Part shown: in pieces, positions 12,456 to 23,430 of the stretch
Layout of the letters: each line of letters starts with the position of its first letter
Numbering within the stretch: position 1 is the first letter of the stretch
Origin: Dactylorhiza incarnata
Taxonomy: Eukaryota; Streptophyta; Magnoliopsida; Asparagales; Orchidaceae
DNA length: 64,000 nt
Direction of reading: 5' to 3'
Assembly: GCA_033032865.1 (NCBI GenBank)
Contig: JAWHQI010000004.1
Coordinates: 19,450,001-19,514,000, forward strand
Position numbers and translations under genes: made by a program
Notes under the pieces: model-generated
What the model saw: the letters and a program-made list of their open reading frames with translations, nothing else
What the model was told of the DNA's origin: nothing
The model's database searches: none

Positions 12456-12513
12456 TGCAAACACAAAGAAAATGGGAGAGAGAGACAGAGAAAAGAGGAT
12501 GAGAGAACTGGAG
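12455..12513 (-). promoter_or_regulatory. Candidate 3' splice site before Copia-B third ORF
   Basis: The sense strand has a long C/T tract ending in TTTGTGTTTGCAG|GT. The tract continues across the Copia-C insertion into 25130-25170 (GCTCTCCCCTTCTCC). An equivalent tract and TGCAG|GT precede the Copia-C third ORF. Splicing is inferred, not shown. Confidence 0.45.
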
Positions 12514-14220
12514 TGTTGGGAAAACCCTGTGATTTAACTTAACAAATTATATAAAAGTGATTTTAACTACTAGGTTTGAATTACCCATTGTATAGTGAGG
12601 GAAATCTGGTCATTAGATGTCTTATGATGTCACACTCAACCTAGGGTGTCAAGACCAGATCAAGGGAAGCACAATTGGGCAAAGTTTACATTTGCGTCGA
12701 ATAGAATTCGACGCAACATCGAGTCCATATCGACGTTGCTCTGACTAGAAGTCCAAGTGGTTCAACACTTCTATCGAAGTAACTCAACTCAACGTTACGT
12801 AGAATAGAAGTCGACGTAGAGGTCATGGGTTTGTCAAAGTAACTTGAGAAGTCGACGCAGCTTCTACTTCAACTCAACGCAGAAGGGGATATCTGTCGAA
12901 TCCAACTAAAGTCGATGCAACGTCGACTTCATCTCGACGCAGATGATGAAGCTCAGAGCCATGCAGATCAACTTGACGGTTATGTCGATAAGATATCGAC
13001 GCAACGTCGACTAGCAGAGTTCAATCAGAGCAAAGATGAAATCGAAGCTGCATTTACAAGAACTCGAAGTTGCGTCGATAAGAGAGGAAGTTAACTCGAT
13101 GCTATGTCGAATACAGTCTGAAAAGGGAAACCTTTTCAGCTGTCATTTTTGACCCTCTCTCATGGCTCATCTCTCTCAAGATTGTTCCCCAAAGGCTCCT
13201 TAATTACCTTAAATGGAATAAAGAATTAACTGAGGTCAAAGAAAAACTTTCTTGGAAACAATGCTAAATGTTGGTGGGCGGGTCGGGAATTAAAGAAAGA
13301 AGGAAGGATTTTTTGAATCGACAAATATACCCTTCAGGACTTACCAAAAAGGGAATAAAATTCAAACTCAAGAGTGGTACAAAAAAAGGCAACAGAAGAA
13401 AGAGAAGAGCAAGGCAATCATCACAATCGGCCACACTGTTCTATTGAGTCTCCTTCTTCCTCTCTCTCTCTCGCACAGGAACCCTAACAGAAGAAAATAA
13501 AGAGATGGAATTTCTGCTGCTTTTCTTCTCTCCAAGAACATAACAGAACAAGGCTGCTTAACAACACAATCATATAGCAACCAGAGTTCAATCAGAAAAA
13601 AGATAGGAGGATTTGACAATCATAACTTCTGCAAATCATCACCATCATAAGCAGAAGTTTATCAAGAGCGGATCCAGTGAAAAGACAAGAAGTTGTTTTT
13701 CGCACAGCCATCATAAGAATTCTGAAAATAGAATTCCTGCAACCTTCCTCCTTTTCTTTCTCCTCCCCTTCTGTAAAAGAGTTTTGTTAATCCCTCTTCA
13801 AAGGATTCAGTGGTTCAAGATCTCCTTACCAAAAGATCTAGTAGTTCAAGATCTTCTTATCAAAAGATCTGGTGGTTCATGACCTCCTTGTCAAAAGATC
13901 AGTGGTTCTAAGAGTCTCATTACCAAAAGACTCAGGCACTGTGGTGCATCCCTACCAGGTGGTAGAAGAGGGGAGTACCCACATTTTGGGGAACCTCTAT
14001 AAAAAATTCTGTGTGTCCTCTAGTTGCTAATTTTCTGTGCTGTCCCAAGTTCTTTCTATTCTGCACTTTATTTCCTGCACCATATTTATTCCGCCTATGA
14101 TCCTGTTAAGCATAAATCCTTAGTAAAGTTTATTTTTTTCACAGTTAGGATATAAATAAATTTAAATCTCTATTCACCCCACCCTCTAGAGGATTCTCAG
14201 AGGCACACTATGCACTTTCA
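12514..14220 (+). repeat. Copia-C 5' LTR
   Basis: TGTTGGGAAAACC...GCACTTTCA matches the 3' LTR at 23431-25124. The U3 stretch 12690-13110 is crowded with TCGACG/CGTCGA words, including TCGACGCAACGTCGA at 12996-13010. A (G/A)AT(C/T)-containing series GGTTCAAGATCT...AAAAGATC repeats at 13810-13930. A small hairpin precedes the TATA box. The module TTCACCCCACCCTCTAG lies near the 3' end. Confidence 0.94.
13978..14006 (+). promoter_or_regulatory. Copia-C promoter: hairpin plus TATA box
   Basis: CCCACATTTTGGG (CCCA/TGGG stem, five-base loop, 13978-13990) is followed by GAACCTC and TATAAAAAA (13998-14006). The same arrangement is at 24882-24910 in the 3' LTR and, reversed, in Copia-B. The TATA box is about 215 bp before the LTR end, a plausible R-U5 length. 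Confidence 0.6.
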
Positions 14221-14222
14221 AT

Positions 14223-14234
14223 TGGTATCAGTGG
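14223..14234 (+). promoter_or_regulatory. Copia-C primer binding site (initiator Met tRNA)
   Basis: TGGTATCAGTGG begins two bases after the LTR; the first nine bases match the usual plant Copia site. Confidence 0.85.
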
Positions 14235-14328
14235 GAGGTTGATCATTAAAAGGTTAACACCTTGATCAAAAAGACCTCCTATACTTTTCCTTTATTTCAA
14301 ATATATTTCAAAGGGAAAATGAGTTCCA

Positions 14329-17300
14329 AGGATTTTGCTTCTATAAGACCTCCAGTGTGTAATTTGAATAAGTTTACACTCTGGAACGCCGGAATAAAAT
14401 TATATATGAACTCAATTGATGAGGAAATTTTCAATGTCATCCTCACAGGTCCTCCATCCCCGATAAGGAAACACTCCACTGGGAAGGTCGTACAAACCTC
14501 AGTTCCCAGAGCTGAATGGACTGAGGATGAGAAGAGGGTCAAGGCATATGATGTCAAGGCCATGAACATACAAGTCTCAACCATGTCTGATGACATATTT
14601 AATAAAGTTGCTGATTGCAACTCTGCAAAAGAGATCTGGGAATCTGATATAGATTTTGCGGTTTTGAAATTAAGCGAAGGTTAAAGATTTTTCTCCAAAA
14701 CTATATTCGATTAAGGCAAGTGTACCTTATCATCTATAGTATAGGATATTTAGGAATATCAAGGTCGTATTCCACGAGGCGCGTTGATTATTTCTACTTC
14801 GAGGAAAATCACCATTATCTTATCGACGAAAATTTGAGGTTTTGATTACTTAGCTAAAAAACTAATTGCAAGCTAAATGAAAAGATTAAACATTGCATGA
14901 AAGGAAAGAGAAATTGACATTGCATAAAAAGGAAGAAATTACTTAAGGAGAAAGAGAACATGAAAGAGGAAACTAATTTTTATTGAAAATAAAAAACTAT
15001 TACAAGCCTTAATTAAAGAGTGCAAAGCTAAGGAAAATGAAGGTTACAAGCTTAAGAAAACTAGTACATGAAAGTTACATTAAAACATTGCATGAATTCA
15101 AAGGGAAGAGAACATGAAAGCCTTAAGAACATGAACATTAACTTGAAAAACTCACTCTCAGCTCTAACAGCACCTCCCCATCTCCAAAATTCTGAACCCT
15201 GGACTCAAGGAGAGCCTCTGAATATATAGGCAAAAATTTCAAGTTACACGCCCTCGGTCACGGGCGTGACCTAGGGCGTGACTGCACTATTCACATCGGA
15301 TCCGACAGCGGCGTGGTCTTTCTGGACGGCGCGGCGAAAAGTGGACATTACACGCCCGTGTAATTTTGGTCACGGGCGTGACTTTGGATGGCTTCATTAA
15401 ATGCAGCGTGGGCTGGAATTCGACGCGGCGGTGAAGCAGAGATCACGCGGGCAAGTCACGGCCGTGACATGTGGTTCACGGGCGTGACTTAGGTTGACTT
15501 CTCGACAGCATATCCACGTCTCGTCAGCAGCCAACTGGGAAGATTCTAAAATTACATGCCCCTAGTCACGGGCGTGACAGTGGGTCACGGGCGTGACCGA
15601 GGGCGTGACTCGCTGTGGACTAGCTCAATTGGCGCGGCATCGACTCTGAACTGATCTTTGGGTTACACGCCCTTGGTCACGGGCGTGACTGAGGGCATGT
15701 ACTTGTCAATTTCTCCAATTTGTCCAAAAATTCTGCAAAAATTGAAATTAAGCTAAATTAGAAACAGAATTTCAAAATAAACACTTATGACCTAGAAATG
15801 ACATAAAAAAGGAAAATACAAATTAAATATTTACAAAAATTTCTATTAAAAAGATATAAAAATACTACTTATCAGAATCTCTCTCCAGACTAATTGAAGG
15901 AAGCTCTGATGAGAGGAAAGACAAAAAGGCTCTACTCATATCTCAATATGAGAATTTTAAGAAAAGGCGGATGAAAGCATTACAGAAATGTATGACAGAT
16001 TCAGCCTCATCATAAATGAGCTGAGAGGGCTTGACAGGAAATCTCTCTGACAGAGATTAATGACAAGCTTCTCATGTGCTTCCCTAGAACATGGGACTCT
16101 AGAATCTGGGCTATCAGGGATTCTAGATGCCCCAGGGAGATATCAACTGATCTCCTAGGAAAGCTCAAATCCTATGAGCTTCTACTGAAGAGCAGGGCTG
16201 AGTCAGAAGCCCAAGAAAGGACACCTACTTCCGAAGAGAGGACTCTTACATTAAAAAGTGCAGAAGTAGAGTCCTCCATAATAAAAGAAGAAATGCTTAA
16301 TCTCTTGGCTAAGAGAATCAAGGAATGGGCCAGGACAGAAGATTCCAGAAGGAGAGAAAGGAGCACAAGCAAGCCAAGGTATGATAAAACTCCTAAACAG
16401 TTGATAATCTATTTTCTTGCAGAAAGCCAGGTCATATTTCTACTGAATATCCTGAGAAATACAAGAACAAGAAAAAAAAGCAGATGAAGGAACACAGGAA
16501 GAAATCCTTCATGAGAAAGGAGAAGAAAGGAGAGAGAGGTCTCTTAGCTGAGACCTGGAGTGATTCAGATGTAGAATAGAGCTCCTCCTCATTTGATGAT
16601 GATGAAGATGGTGGACCAGAAGCAGCCTGCTTAATTTCTTTTGAAGATCTCAATAATGAAATTGCGGTAAGCATATTTGAAGACTTTGATTTCTCTTCAA
16701 AAGATTTTGAACGATGCTTTAAAGAATTTTGCCAAGATTACATCAACAATCAAAAGGAACTTGAAACAATCAAATATGAAATAAAAGTTCTTAGTGAAGA
16801 TCCCTCATCTTTAATTAGCAATGATCTGAAATGTGAACTGCTTGAGAAAGAAAAAGAAATAGATATCTTAGATAATGAAAATTAAAATCTAAGGAAAGAA
16901 CTCTCAAAGGCCAAAACCTTTGAAGACTCCCTCAATGGAAGGAGCCAAAAGATCCGAGAGATTTCACAAAATCTCTCCGAGAGATTTAATCATCTTAATC
17001 AAGAATCACAATCACTCTCTAGCAAACCTGCCTTTGATAGATCAGTAACATCCTCTAGGTCTAGACCAAATAACTTATCAGAATCATGTAAATAACATGA
17101 GAAAGATAACCCTAATAAACTCACCACATTTAATAGGGTAGACACTAGTGATGAACCATGAACCCTAGGCACACAACCCTTTGAAAATTTAGATTTAAAG
17201 AATGAGTGTGCTGTATGTAAAAGTTATAAAATTGAAATAGAAGAGATGGATGAAACCTTTGAGGAATATAGAAATGATTACCAAGCTCATATTGACTCTG

Positions 17301-17888
17301 TCATCTCTACTCTTAAAAATAACACAAATGCCTACAATAAAGCAAGACAAGATTTAATGATCAAAAATGATAAATTAAGGTCATAAAATAACTTGCTTAA
17401 GAGAATTGTAAATTCAAAAATCACAAACACTGAATGATATGAATTATACGTTAAATAGAACTCGACGCAATTTTAGGAATGCGTCAAATGAATCTCGACG
17501 GACTCCAGCATATGTGTCGACATCATCTCGAAGAACCTATGTGGGTGCCTCGAACTACACTCGACATAACCAATATCTTACTTCGAATGATTATCGACGG
17601 GACTATGCAGATACGTTGAATTGCACTCGACGCAACTCTAAAACTACGTCGATTTCTTCTCGACGCATATTTCCTGCACAGAATCACGAAACATCAAAAC
17701 CTTCATTTTATTTCCCAAGATGTCTTTACTGCTCTAGACAAGGACATACTGCCAAATATTGCTGGCATAACAATGCAGCACTTCTTCACTTAAGGGAGAA
17801 CAACGGAAGACCATCTCATTCTTTCATATCAACATATGATGACAAAAGGAAGAGACCCCGTCATGAGAGGTTCTTTATCAATGTTTAA
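14329..17888 (+). pseudogene. gag: Copia-C gag, interrupted by solo LTR S1
   Basis: The ATG at 14329 is chosen because the Copia-B gag starts with the same residues (MSSKDYAS). The N-terminal part resembles the DUF4219/UBN2 gag region (NLNKFTLW, YMNSIDEEIF). S1 interrupts it at a Trp-Glu-Ser codon run, and it resumes at 15875. A first zinc knuckle near 16425-16465 is degraded (shifted, last Cys changed to Tyr). Stops dot 16570-17440, which otherwise encodes a charged coiled-coil-like stretch. An open piece (17439-17888, 149 residues) has an Arg/Ser/Thr-rich part with repeated (S/T)RR units and then an intact knuckle (CLYCSRQGHTAKYC). The Arg-rich part is encoded by the same TCGACG words that fill the LTR U3. 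Confidence 0.85.
14645..15874. mobile_element. Solo LTR S1 inside Copia-C gag
   Basis: The 1,230-bp insert starts TGATA and ends TATCA, and is flanked by GAATC (14640-14644 and 15875-15879). Removing it with one TSD restores the gag reading EIWESLSRL seen in relatives. It has no coding capacity. It contains seven near-copies of GTCACGGGCGTGAC (15257, 15369, 15455, about 15475, 15565, 15584, 15676); the one at 15455 (GTCACGGCCGTGAC) is a perfect palindrome. The stretch around 14710-14790 (GCAAGTGTACC ... TCGTATTCCACGAGG) recalls plant Gypsy LTRs. No internal domain remains, so it is a recombined solo LTR. Orientation not settled. Confidence 0.88.
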
Positions 17889-17889
17889 T

Positions 17890-20800
17890 TTACATGTGCA
17901 GAGGGAAGGCTATTCAACCACAAACCAGCAGTGGTATCTGGACAGTGGATGATCCATGCATATAACTGGAGCAAGAGATTTGCTGGAAAATTTCAAGGCC
18001 AAGGAAGGGCCCAAGGTAATTTTTGGGAACTCCCACTCTGTTGGATATGGTTTGCTCAGGATTGGAGAAATCTCCTTTGCTAAAGTAGCTTTTGTTGAAG
18101 GACTTTAACATAATCTGATCAGCATTAGTCAGCAGTGTGATGGTGAATACAAAGTTATATTCACTAAATCCTCGTGTCATATAGTTAGTTCTAAGACTGA
18201 TCAAATAGTTTTGACTGGTCTCAGAAAAGGTAAGGTATATATTGTATACTTTGAGTACACAAAGTTTGAGATCTGCTTGTTTAACTCCCAGTTAGAAAAT
18301 AGTGAGTTGTGGCATAGGAGACTTAGTCATCTTAACCATAAGACCATATCTAAACTCTCCAAACTCAACCTAGTCAGAAGTTTACCAACTGGTAAATTCA
18401 ATAAAGACCACCCCTATAGATCCTGCCAACTAGGTAAGCAGATCAAAGCTTCATTCAAACCAATTGGTAAGAATGATTCTCCTAGAATCCTATTCCTGTT
18501 GCACATGGACCTGTTTGGCCCTATCTCCACTCAAAGATTAGCAGGAAAGTCCTACGTATTAGTCATTGTTGATGATTTCTTCTGGTTCAGCTGGGTGTTC
18601 ATTCTAAAAGCTAAGTCAGACACTTTCAAGATCGTCTCAAGATTCATTAGATAGATTCAATCTGAACTCAACACACAGGTTGCTATGATCAGAAGTGATC
18701 ATGGCACTGAGTTTGAGAATTAATTAATGTGTAGATTCTGTGAGGATGAATGTATCAGACAAATCTTTTCAGCTCCTAGAACCATAATTGCAGAATGGGG
18801 TGGCTGAAAGGAAAAATAGAACCATAATTGAATAAGGAAGGACATTGTTAGCTGAATCTAACCTGCCAAAGTCCTTCTGGGTTGAGGCAATAAATAATGC
18901 TAATTATGTTCTGAATAGGAGCCTCATTCACAATACTAAACTGAAGACTCCTTATGAGTTGTTGAAGGGAAAGGCACCTATAGTCTCTTATTTTAGAATT
19001 TTTGGGTGTACTTGCTTTATCCTCAACAATTGAAAAAGCCATCTTGCCAAATTTGACAAGAAAGCCGATGATGGGATATTCTTAGGATATTCCTCATCCA
19101 GCAAGCCTTATAGGTGCTTCAATAAAAGCTCTCTCAAAATTGAGGAGTCTATACATGTGGTTTTTGATGAAACTAACATGGTTTACAAGGGGAAGGAAAC
19201 TTCCACTAGTTCTATCATGCAGGAAGAAGATCTACTAGCAGAGCAAGTTGAAAGGATGAGCATAGTGGATCATCCAACTGTGTGTCAGGAAAAAGGATAA
19301 CAGGACATTGACACTAACTCTGGTGAGGATTATGGAGCAGATGAAGAGGAAACATCAGCACCTGGTTTACCATCCATAAACATTACTCCAGAACATGAGG
19401 ATGAAGATCCCACTGTCACTGAGCAAGTCATAGCTCAAGAAGAAGAGAAAATCCTAGATTACTCTGCAAGATCCAGGATGACTCAAAAAGATCATCCTCC
19501 AACCCAAGTAATAGGAAACTTGACAGCAGGAGTCAAAATATGGAACCAACTCACAAATGATATGATGCTGCAGTGTTTCTTGTCACAATATGAACCAAAG
19601 AAATTTGAAGAAGTAGACAACGACCCTCACTGGATATCTGCTATGCAAGAGGAATTGACCCAATTTGAAAGGAACAAGGTATGGACTTTGGTTGAGAGAC
19701 CATAGAATTACCTAGTAATTGGCACCAAGTGGGTGTTCAAAAATAAAATGGACTCAACTGGGGTCATAATCAGAAATAAGGCTAGACTTGTGGCCCAAGG
19801 GTATAGGCAAGAGGAAGGCATTGACTTCAATTAGACATTTGCACCAGTAGCAAGAATGGAGGCAATCAGAATGTTCCTAGCATATGCTGCCTACATGAAG
19901 ATCAAGGTGTACCAGATGGATGTCAAGAGTGCTTTTCTCAATGGGAAACTACAAGAAGAGGTGTATGTGGAGCAGCCACTAGGTTTTATCAATCCAACTT
20001 TCCCTTCTTCTTTATATAAATTAGATAAAGCACTATATAGTCTAAAGCAAGCTCCAAGAGCTTGGTATGAGACCTTATCCACCTTTCTCCTGGAACATAA
20101 CTTTGAAAGAGGAAAGGTGGATAAAACCCTTTTCACAAGAGCACATAAGAAGCAACTACTATTATTGCAAATATATGTAGATGATATTATATTTGGATCC
20201 ACAGATCAATCTTTATGCAAAAGGTTTGCTTACCTGATGCAGTCAAGATTTGAGATGAGTAGCATGGGGGAATTATCATATTTCCTTGGTCTCCAGGTTA
20301 GACAAAATCTAGATGGCATTTTCATATCCCAATCCATGTATACCAGAGAACTCATTAAAAGGTTTGGGATGGATAATGCATCTGTTATAAAAACCACCAT
20401 AGCTACTAATGTTGTTCTAGATAGAGATGAACAAGGTAAGTCATTTGATCAGAAGACTTACAGAGCAGCCATTGGCTCTCTTCTCTACCTAACAGCTAGC
20501 AGACCTGATATAATATTTGCTACATGTATTTGTGCAAGATTTCAGGTTGACCCAAAGGAATCCCACTTGAGTTCTGTCAAAAGAATCCTCAGATATCTGA
20601 AGGGTACTCCTGAGCTTGGCTTATGGTATCCAGCTGAATCTGGATTTGAATTGGTTGGATATTCAGATGCAGACTATGCTGGATGCAGGCTTGATAGAAA
20701 AAGCACTTCAGGAACATGTCAGTTTCTGGGTGCTAGACTGATATCATGGTTTAGCAAGAAGCAAACCACAGTCTCCACTTCTATAGCTGAAGCTGAGTAC

Positions 20801-21120
20801 ATAGCTGCAGGAAGCTGCTGTTCACAAATTTTGTTGATGCAAAATCAGTAGTTAGACAACAACTTCTCTCTTGCCAATTTCACAATCTATTGTAACAGCC
20901 TAGTGCAATTTCAATTGCTTCCAATCCTGTTCTTCACAGCAAAACTAAGCACATTGAGATAAGACACCACTTTCTCAGAGACAATGTAGAGAAGGGTAAG
21001 ATCAACCTTCAATACATATCTACTGACAATCAAAGGGCTGACTTCTTCACGAAAACCCTTGATGAAAGTACGCACAAGTTTTTTATCAATGCACTGGTGA
21101 TGCTTGATGGAGCTTTGTAG
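17890..21120 (+). pseudogene. pol: Copia-C pol (protease, integrase, RT, RNase H), broken
   Basis: In order: protease YLDSG followed by a TGA (near 17946); integrase zinc region (LWHRRLSHLNH ... YRSCQLGK, first Cys of the Cys pair changed to Tyr) and core (LHMDLFGPI, RSDHGTEFEN); RT ([11 protein letters not shown], intact YVDDIIFGS near 20176); RNase H (YSDADYAG, AEAEYIAAG), ending at TAG 21118-21120. Open pieces lie at 18211-18654, 18845-19033, 19478-19705 and 19856-20851. TAG stops at 18652, 19703, 19832 and 20849 fall where Copia-A has Gln or an adjacent Gln run. The integrase end near 18778-18830 holds a copied 13-base patch. The YVDD box is intact, but the protein could not be made. Confidence 0.93.
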
Positions 21121-21199
21121 GTCCCCTATTATTATGAATAAAGATCTATTTTCTTAAGAAAATCATTGCTGGGAAAAATAGCAAAAATCTTAAGGAAAA

Positions 21200-21500
21200 T
21201 CATAACTATAATCAAAGCTGCGTCAAAATCAATTTGACGTACCGTCGACCTCTACTCGATGGAAGCTTCGAGAGCTCTAAGCGTAGGATCCTTTGAATAC
21301 CACTCGACGTAACGTCGAATATTTATCGACGCCTACATCGACATCATTGATAACTATATTTCGAAGACACGTCTACATCAACCCGACGCTCCGTCGACTT
21401 AACAGATCGCGCGCATTAACATATATTGGCGCGCTGAATTCTGCTCTTCTCTCGACATTGCTTCGAATAAAACTCTAAGTTGCAACGAATCATATACTCA
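21200..21500 (+). repeat. TCGACG-rich spacer between pol and third ORF (Copia-C)
   Basis: Words such as CGTCGACC, CTCGACGTAACGTCGA and TATCGACGCC recur every 20-40 bases, as in the LTR U3. The equivalent Copia-B spacer (25290-25580) has the same character. No reading frame of note is seen. Confidence 0.7.
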
Positions 21501-21534
21501 AAGCAACTTTTGCGTTTCATTCAATTGTGTTATT

Positions 21535-21603
21535 CGAGTTCCCTCCTTCCCGCTCTCTTCCTTCTTTCCTCTCTTCGTCTATTTTCCTTGTTTTCGTGCA
21601 GGT
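21535..21603 (+). promoter_or_regulatory. Candidate 3' splice site before Copia-C third ORF
   Basis: A C/T-rich tract (CCCTCCTTCCCGCTCTCTTC and onward) ends in TTTTCGTGCAG|GTTATC, with the AG at 21600-21601. The third-ORF ATG at 21649 lies 48 bases beyond. The placement matches Copia-B. No donor site has been assigned. Confidence 0.45.
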
Positions 21604-21648
21604 TATCACAGTGTTTCAATTACTTCTTCGTCCAGTCATGAAGATATT

Positions 21649-23240
21649 ATGGAGGCAGTCAATCTATCCCTTGAAACGGTACTATCCAAGTTCGGCTCGC
21701 TCTATCTGGACTTCTCCACAGACTGTTATCGCAAATTACGTCGTCAACATAGAAGATTGCGAGATCTTACCAATGACCTAGAGGTCTTTGACAAGGAAGT
21801 AAGATCAGCAGCTATGCTTGTTGCTGACTTTATATCATTCTTTAATAATATAAAGCAGGGGGATAACAATACCAGCAGGAAGCAAACCCATCAACAGCAG
21901 GTTCCTCAAGATTCAGTTTACACAACTGCAATTCCTCTCTCTTTCATTTCTAAAGGAGAGCCTGCTGTATCATACAAACTATAGTTTTCAGATGCAGTGA
22001 ATCAGGGGGAGGCAATCTCTCCAAGAACTCTGTCCTTTTCTCAGGGGGAGCCGTCAACTCAGGGGGAGGTTCCTTTGATCTCAGATGATCAGATGCACCT
22101 CAAATCTCTACAAGAATTTTAGGAAGACACTGAACCATCCATCCCTGATCCTCTCTCATTCAGAGTGTCCTCTGGAGATTCTACCACAACACATTCCCCT
22201 CCCAAGGTAGCTAGTGATCACGAATTTGATTCAATTGAGCCTATCTCAGTTTTCCCTACCATAGACCAGCTCTCAACTCCAGCTCAGCCTCCTTCTCCAT
22301 CACCTGCTCCAAAACAAACATCCAAGCCCTGTCTTCCAACATATGCTCCAAGACAAACAATTGCTCCTTTCCTTCCAACACATGTCTTAACAGGAAGACC
22401 TTCTTATCAAGGTAGGGGAAGAGGAAGAAGGGGCAAGGGAAATGTACCTATTTGGGAAAGGTACACAAAAGAATAGAGGAAGCAACACATTAAAAATAAA
22501 TCTTATTACAAGAAGTTTGAAAAGGTTCAGTTCCCAAAAAACACAATGCAAAACTACTCTAATCCAGAACTTGATAAAGTGTTAGAAGATATTGGTGAAA
22601 GGGAAATGTATGAATATGAGGCAGCTCAAAAGGAGCTTCAAGATAAGAAAAATAGATTTATTGACATTATAAAAAGAGGAAAAGAGGTGGTTGAATAAGT
22701 GGAATTGGCCAAGGCAATTCCCATTAATTCAACTTGGTTGGATCATACAAAGTACATTACAAAGAACCCTCAAGCTAAAATGCTAGAAGGAGTAGGGAAA
22801 CTCCACAGAGGAGGTATTGGTTGCAATCCTAAAGATCCAGTATAGCTCACACAGAAAAGAAAGAAAGGGAATAAGTCACCTGAAGAGGAGAACGAGAAAA
22901 AGAAGATCATGTTCACAAAAGCTTCAACTTCTGGAAAGGAACAAGAAAAGTCAGTGAGTCACAAGTACTGGCTGTTGAATCCATATTAGAGAAAGATCCT
23001 GAATCAGCTGATCTGAATTTAGAAGTTATAAATCTGATGACAGCCAAGGTTTTTGGGCTGGGCTTTACACTCATGGATATTCATCCAAACACAGAAATGG
23101 ACCAGGAGAAGCTCGTTAAAGGCCATGGAAAGATTCAGAAGAATCCTGAAAAAGCCATTCCTGCAAATTTCAAATATGTGGAGAAAAAGTACATGAGAGT
23201 ATATGAAAACTTGTTCCTTTTTCTCAAAGAAAAGAAGTGA
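21649..23240 (+). pseudogene. Copia-C post-pol (third) ORF, degraded
   Basis: Open pieces are 21649-21984 (111 residues), 22165-22476 (103) and 23037-23240 (67), with stops between. The first piece (LSLETVLSKFGSLYLDF ... RKLRRQHRRLRDLTNDLE) looks helical and charged and parallels the start of the Copia-B third ORF. The next part is Ser/Pro/Thr-rich and ends in a Gly-Arg run (GRGRGRRGKG). Three AGGGGGAG tracts at about 21999-22067 are read as Gln-Gly-Glu. No signal peptide or transmembrane span is evident. The product's role is unknown; an envelope-like protein has been proposed for third ORFs of some Sireviruses, but nothing here shows it. Confidence 0.6.
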
Positions 23241-23413
23241 TACTCACTTTGGGTAAACTATGACAAACTTCTGATTATCTTTTATCTGATACTTTGTCTG
23301 TTGTCAGCTCATCTAGTTTACTCATTTGATGTTTGTGATATCTTGTGTATAGAATTTTATTTTATGCTATGAAATATGTAAAATAACTTTGAACAAACTA
23401 TAAAATTTGTTAA

Positions 23414-23430
23414 GATAAATATGGGGAGAT
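23414..23430 (+). promoter_or_regulatory. Copia-C polypurine tract
   Basis: AAATATGGGGAGAT lies directly before the 3' LTR start TGTTGGG. It is slightly weaker than the tracts of Copia-A and Copia-B. Confidence 0.8.
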
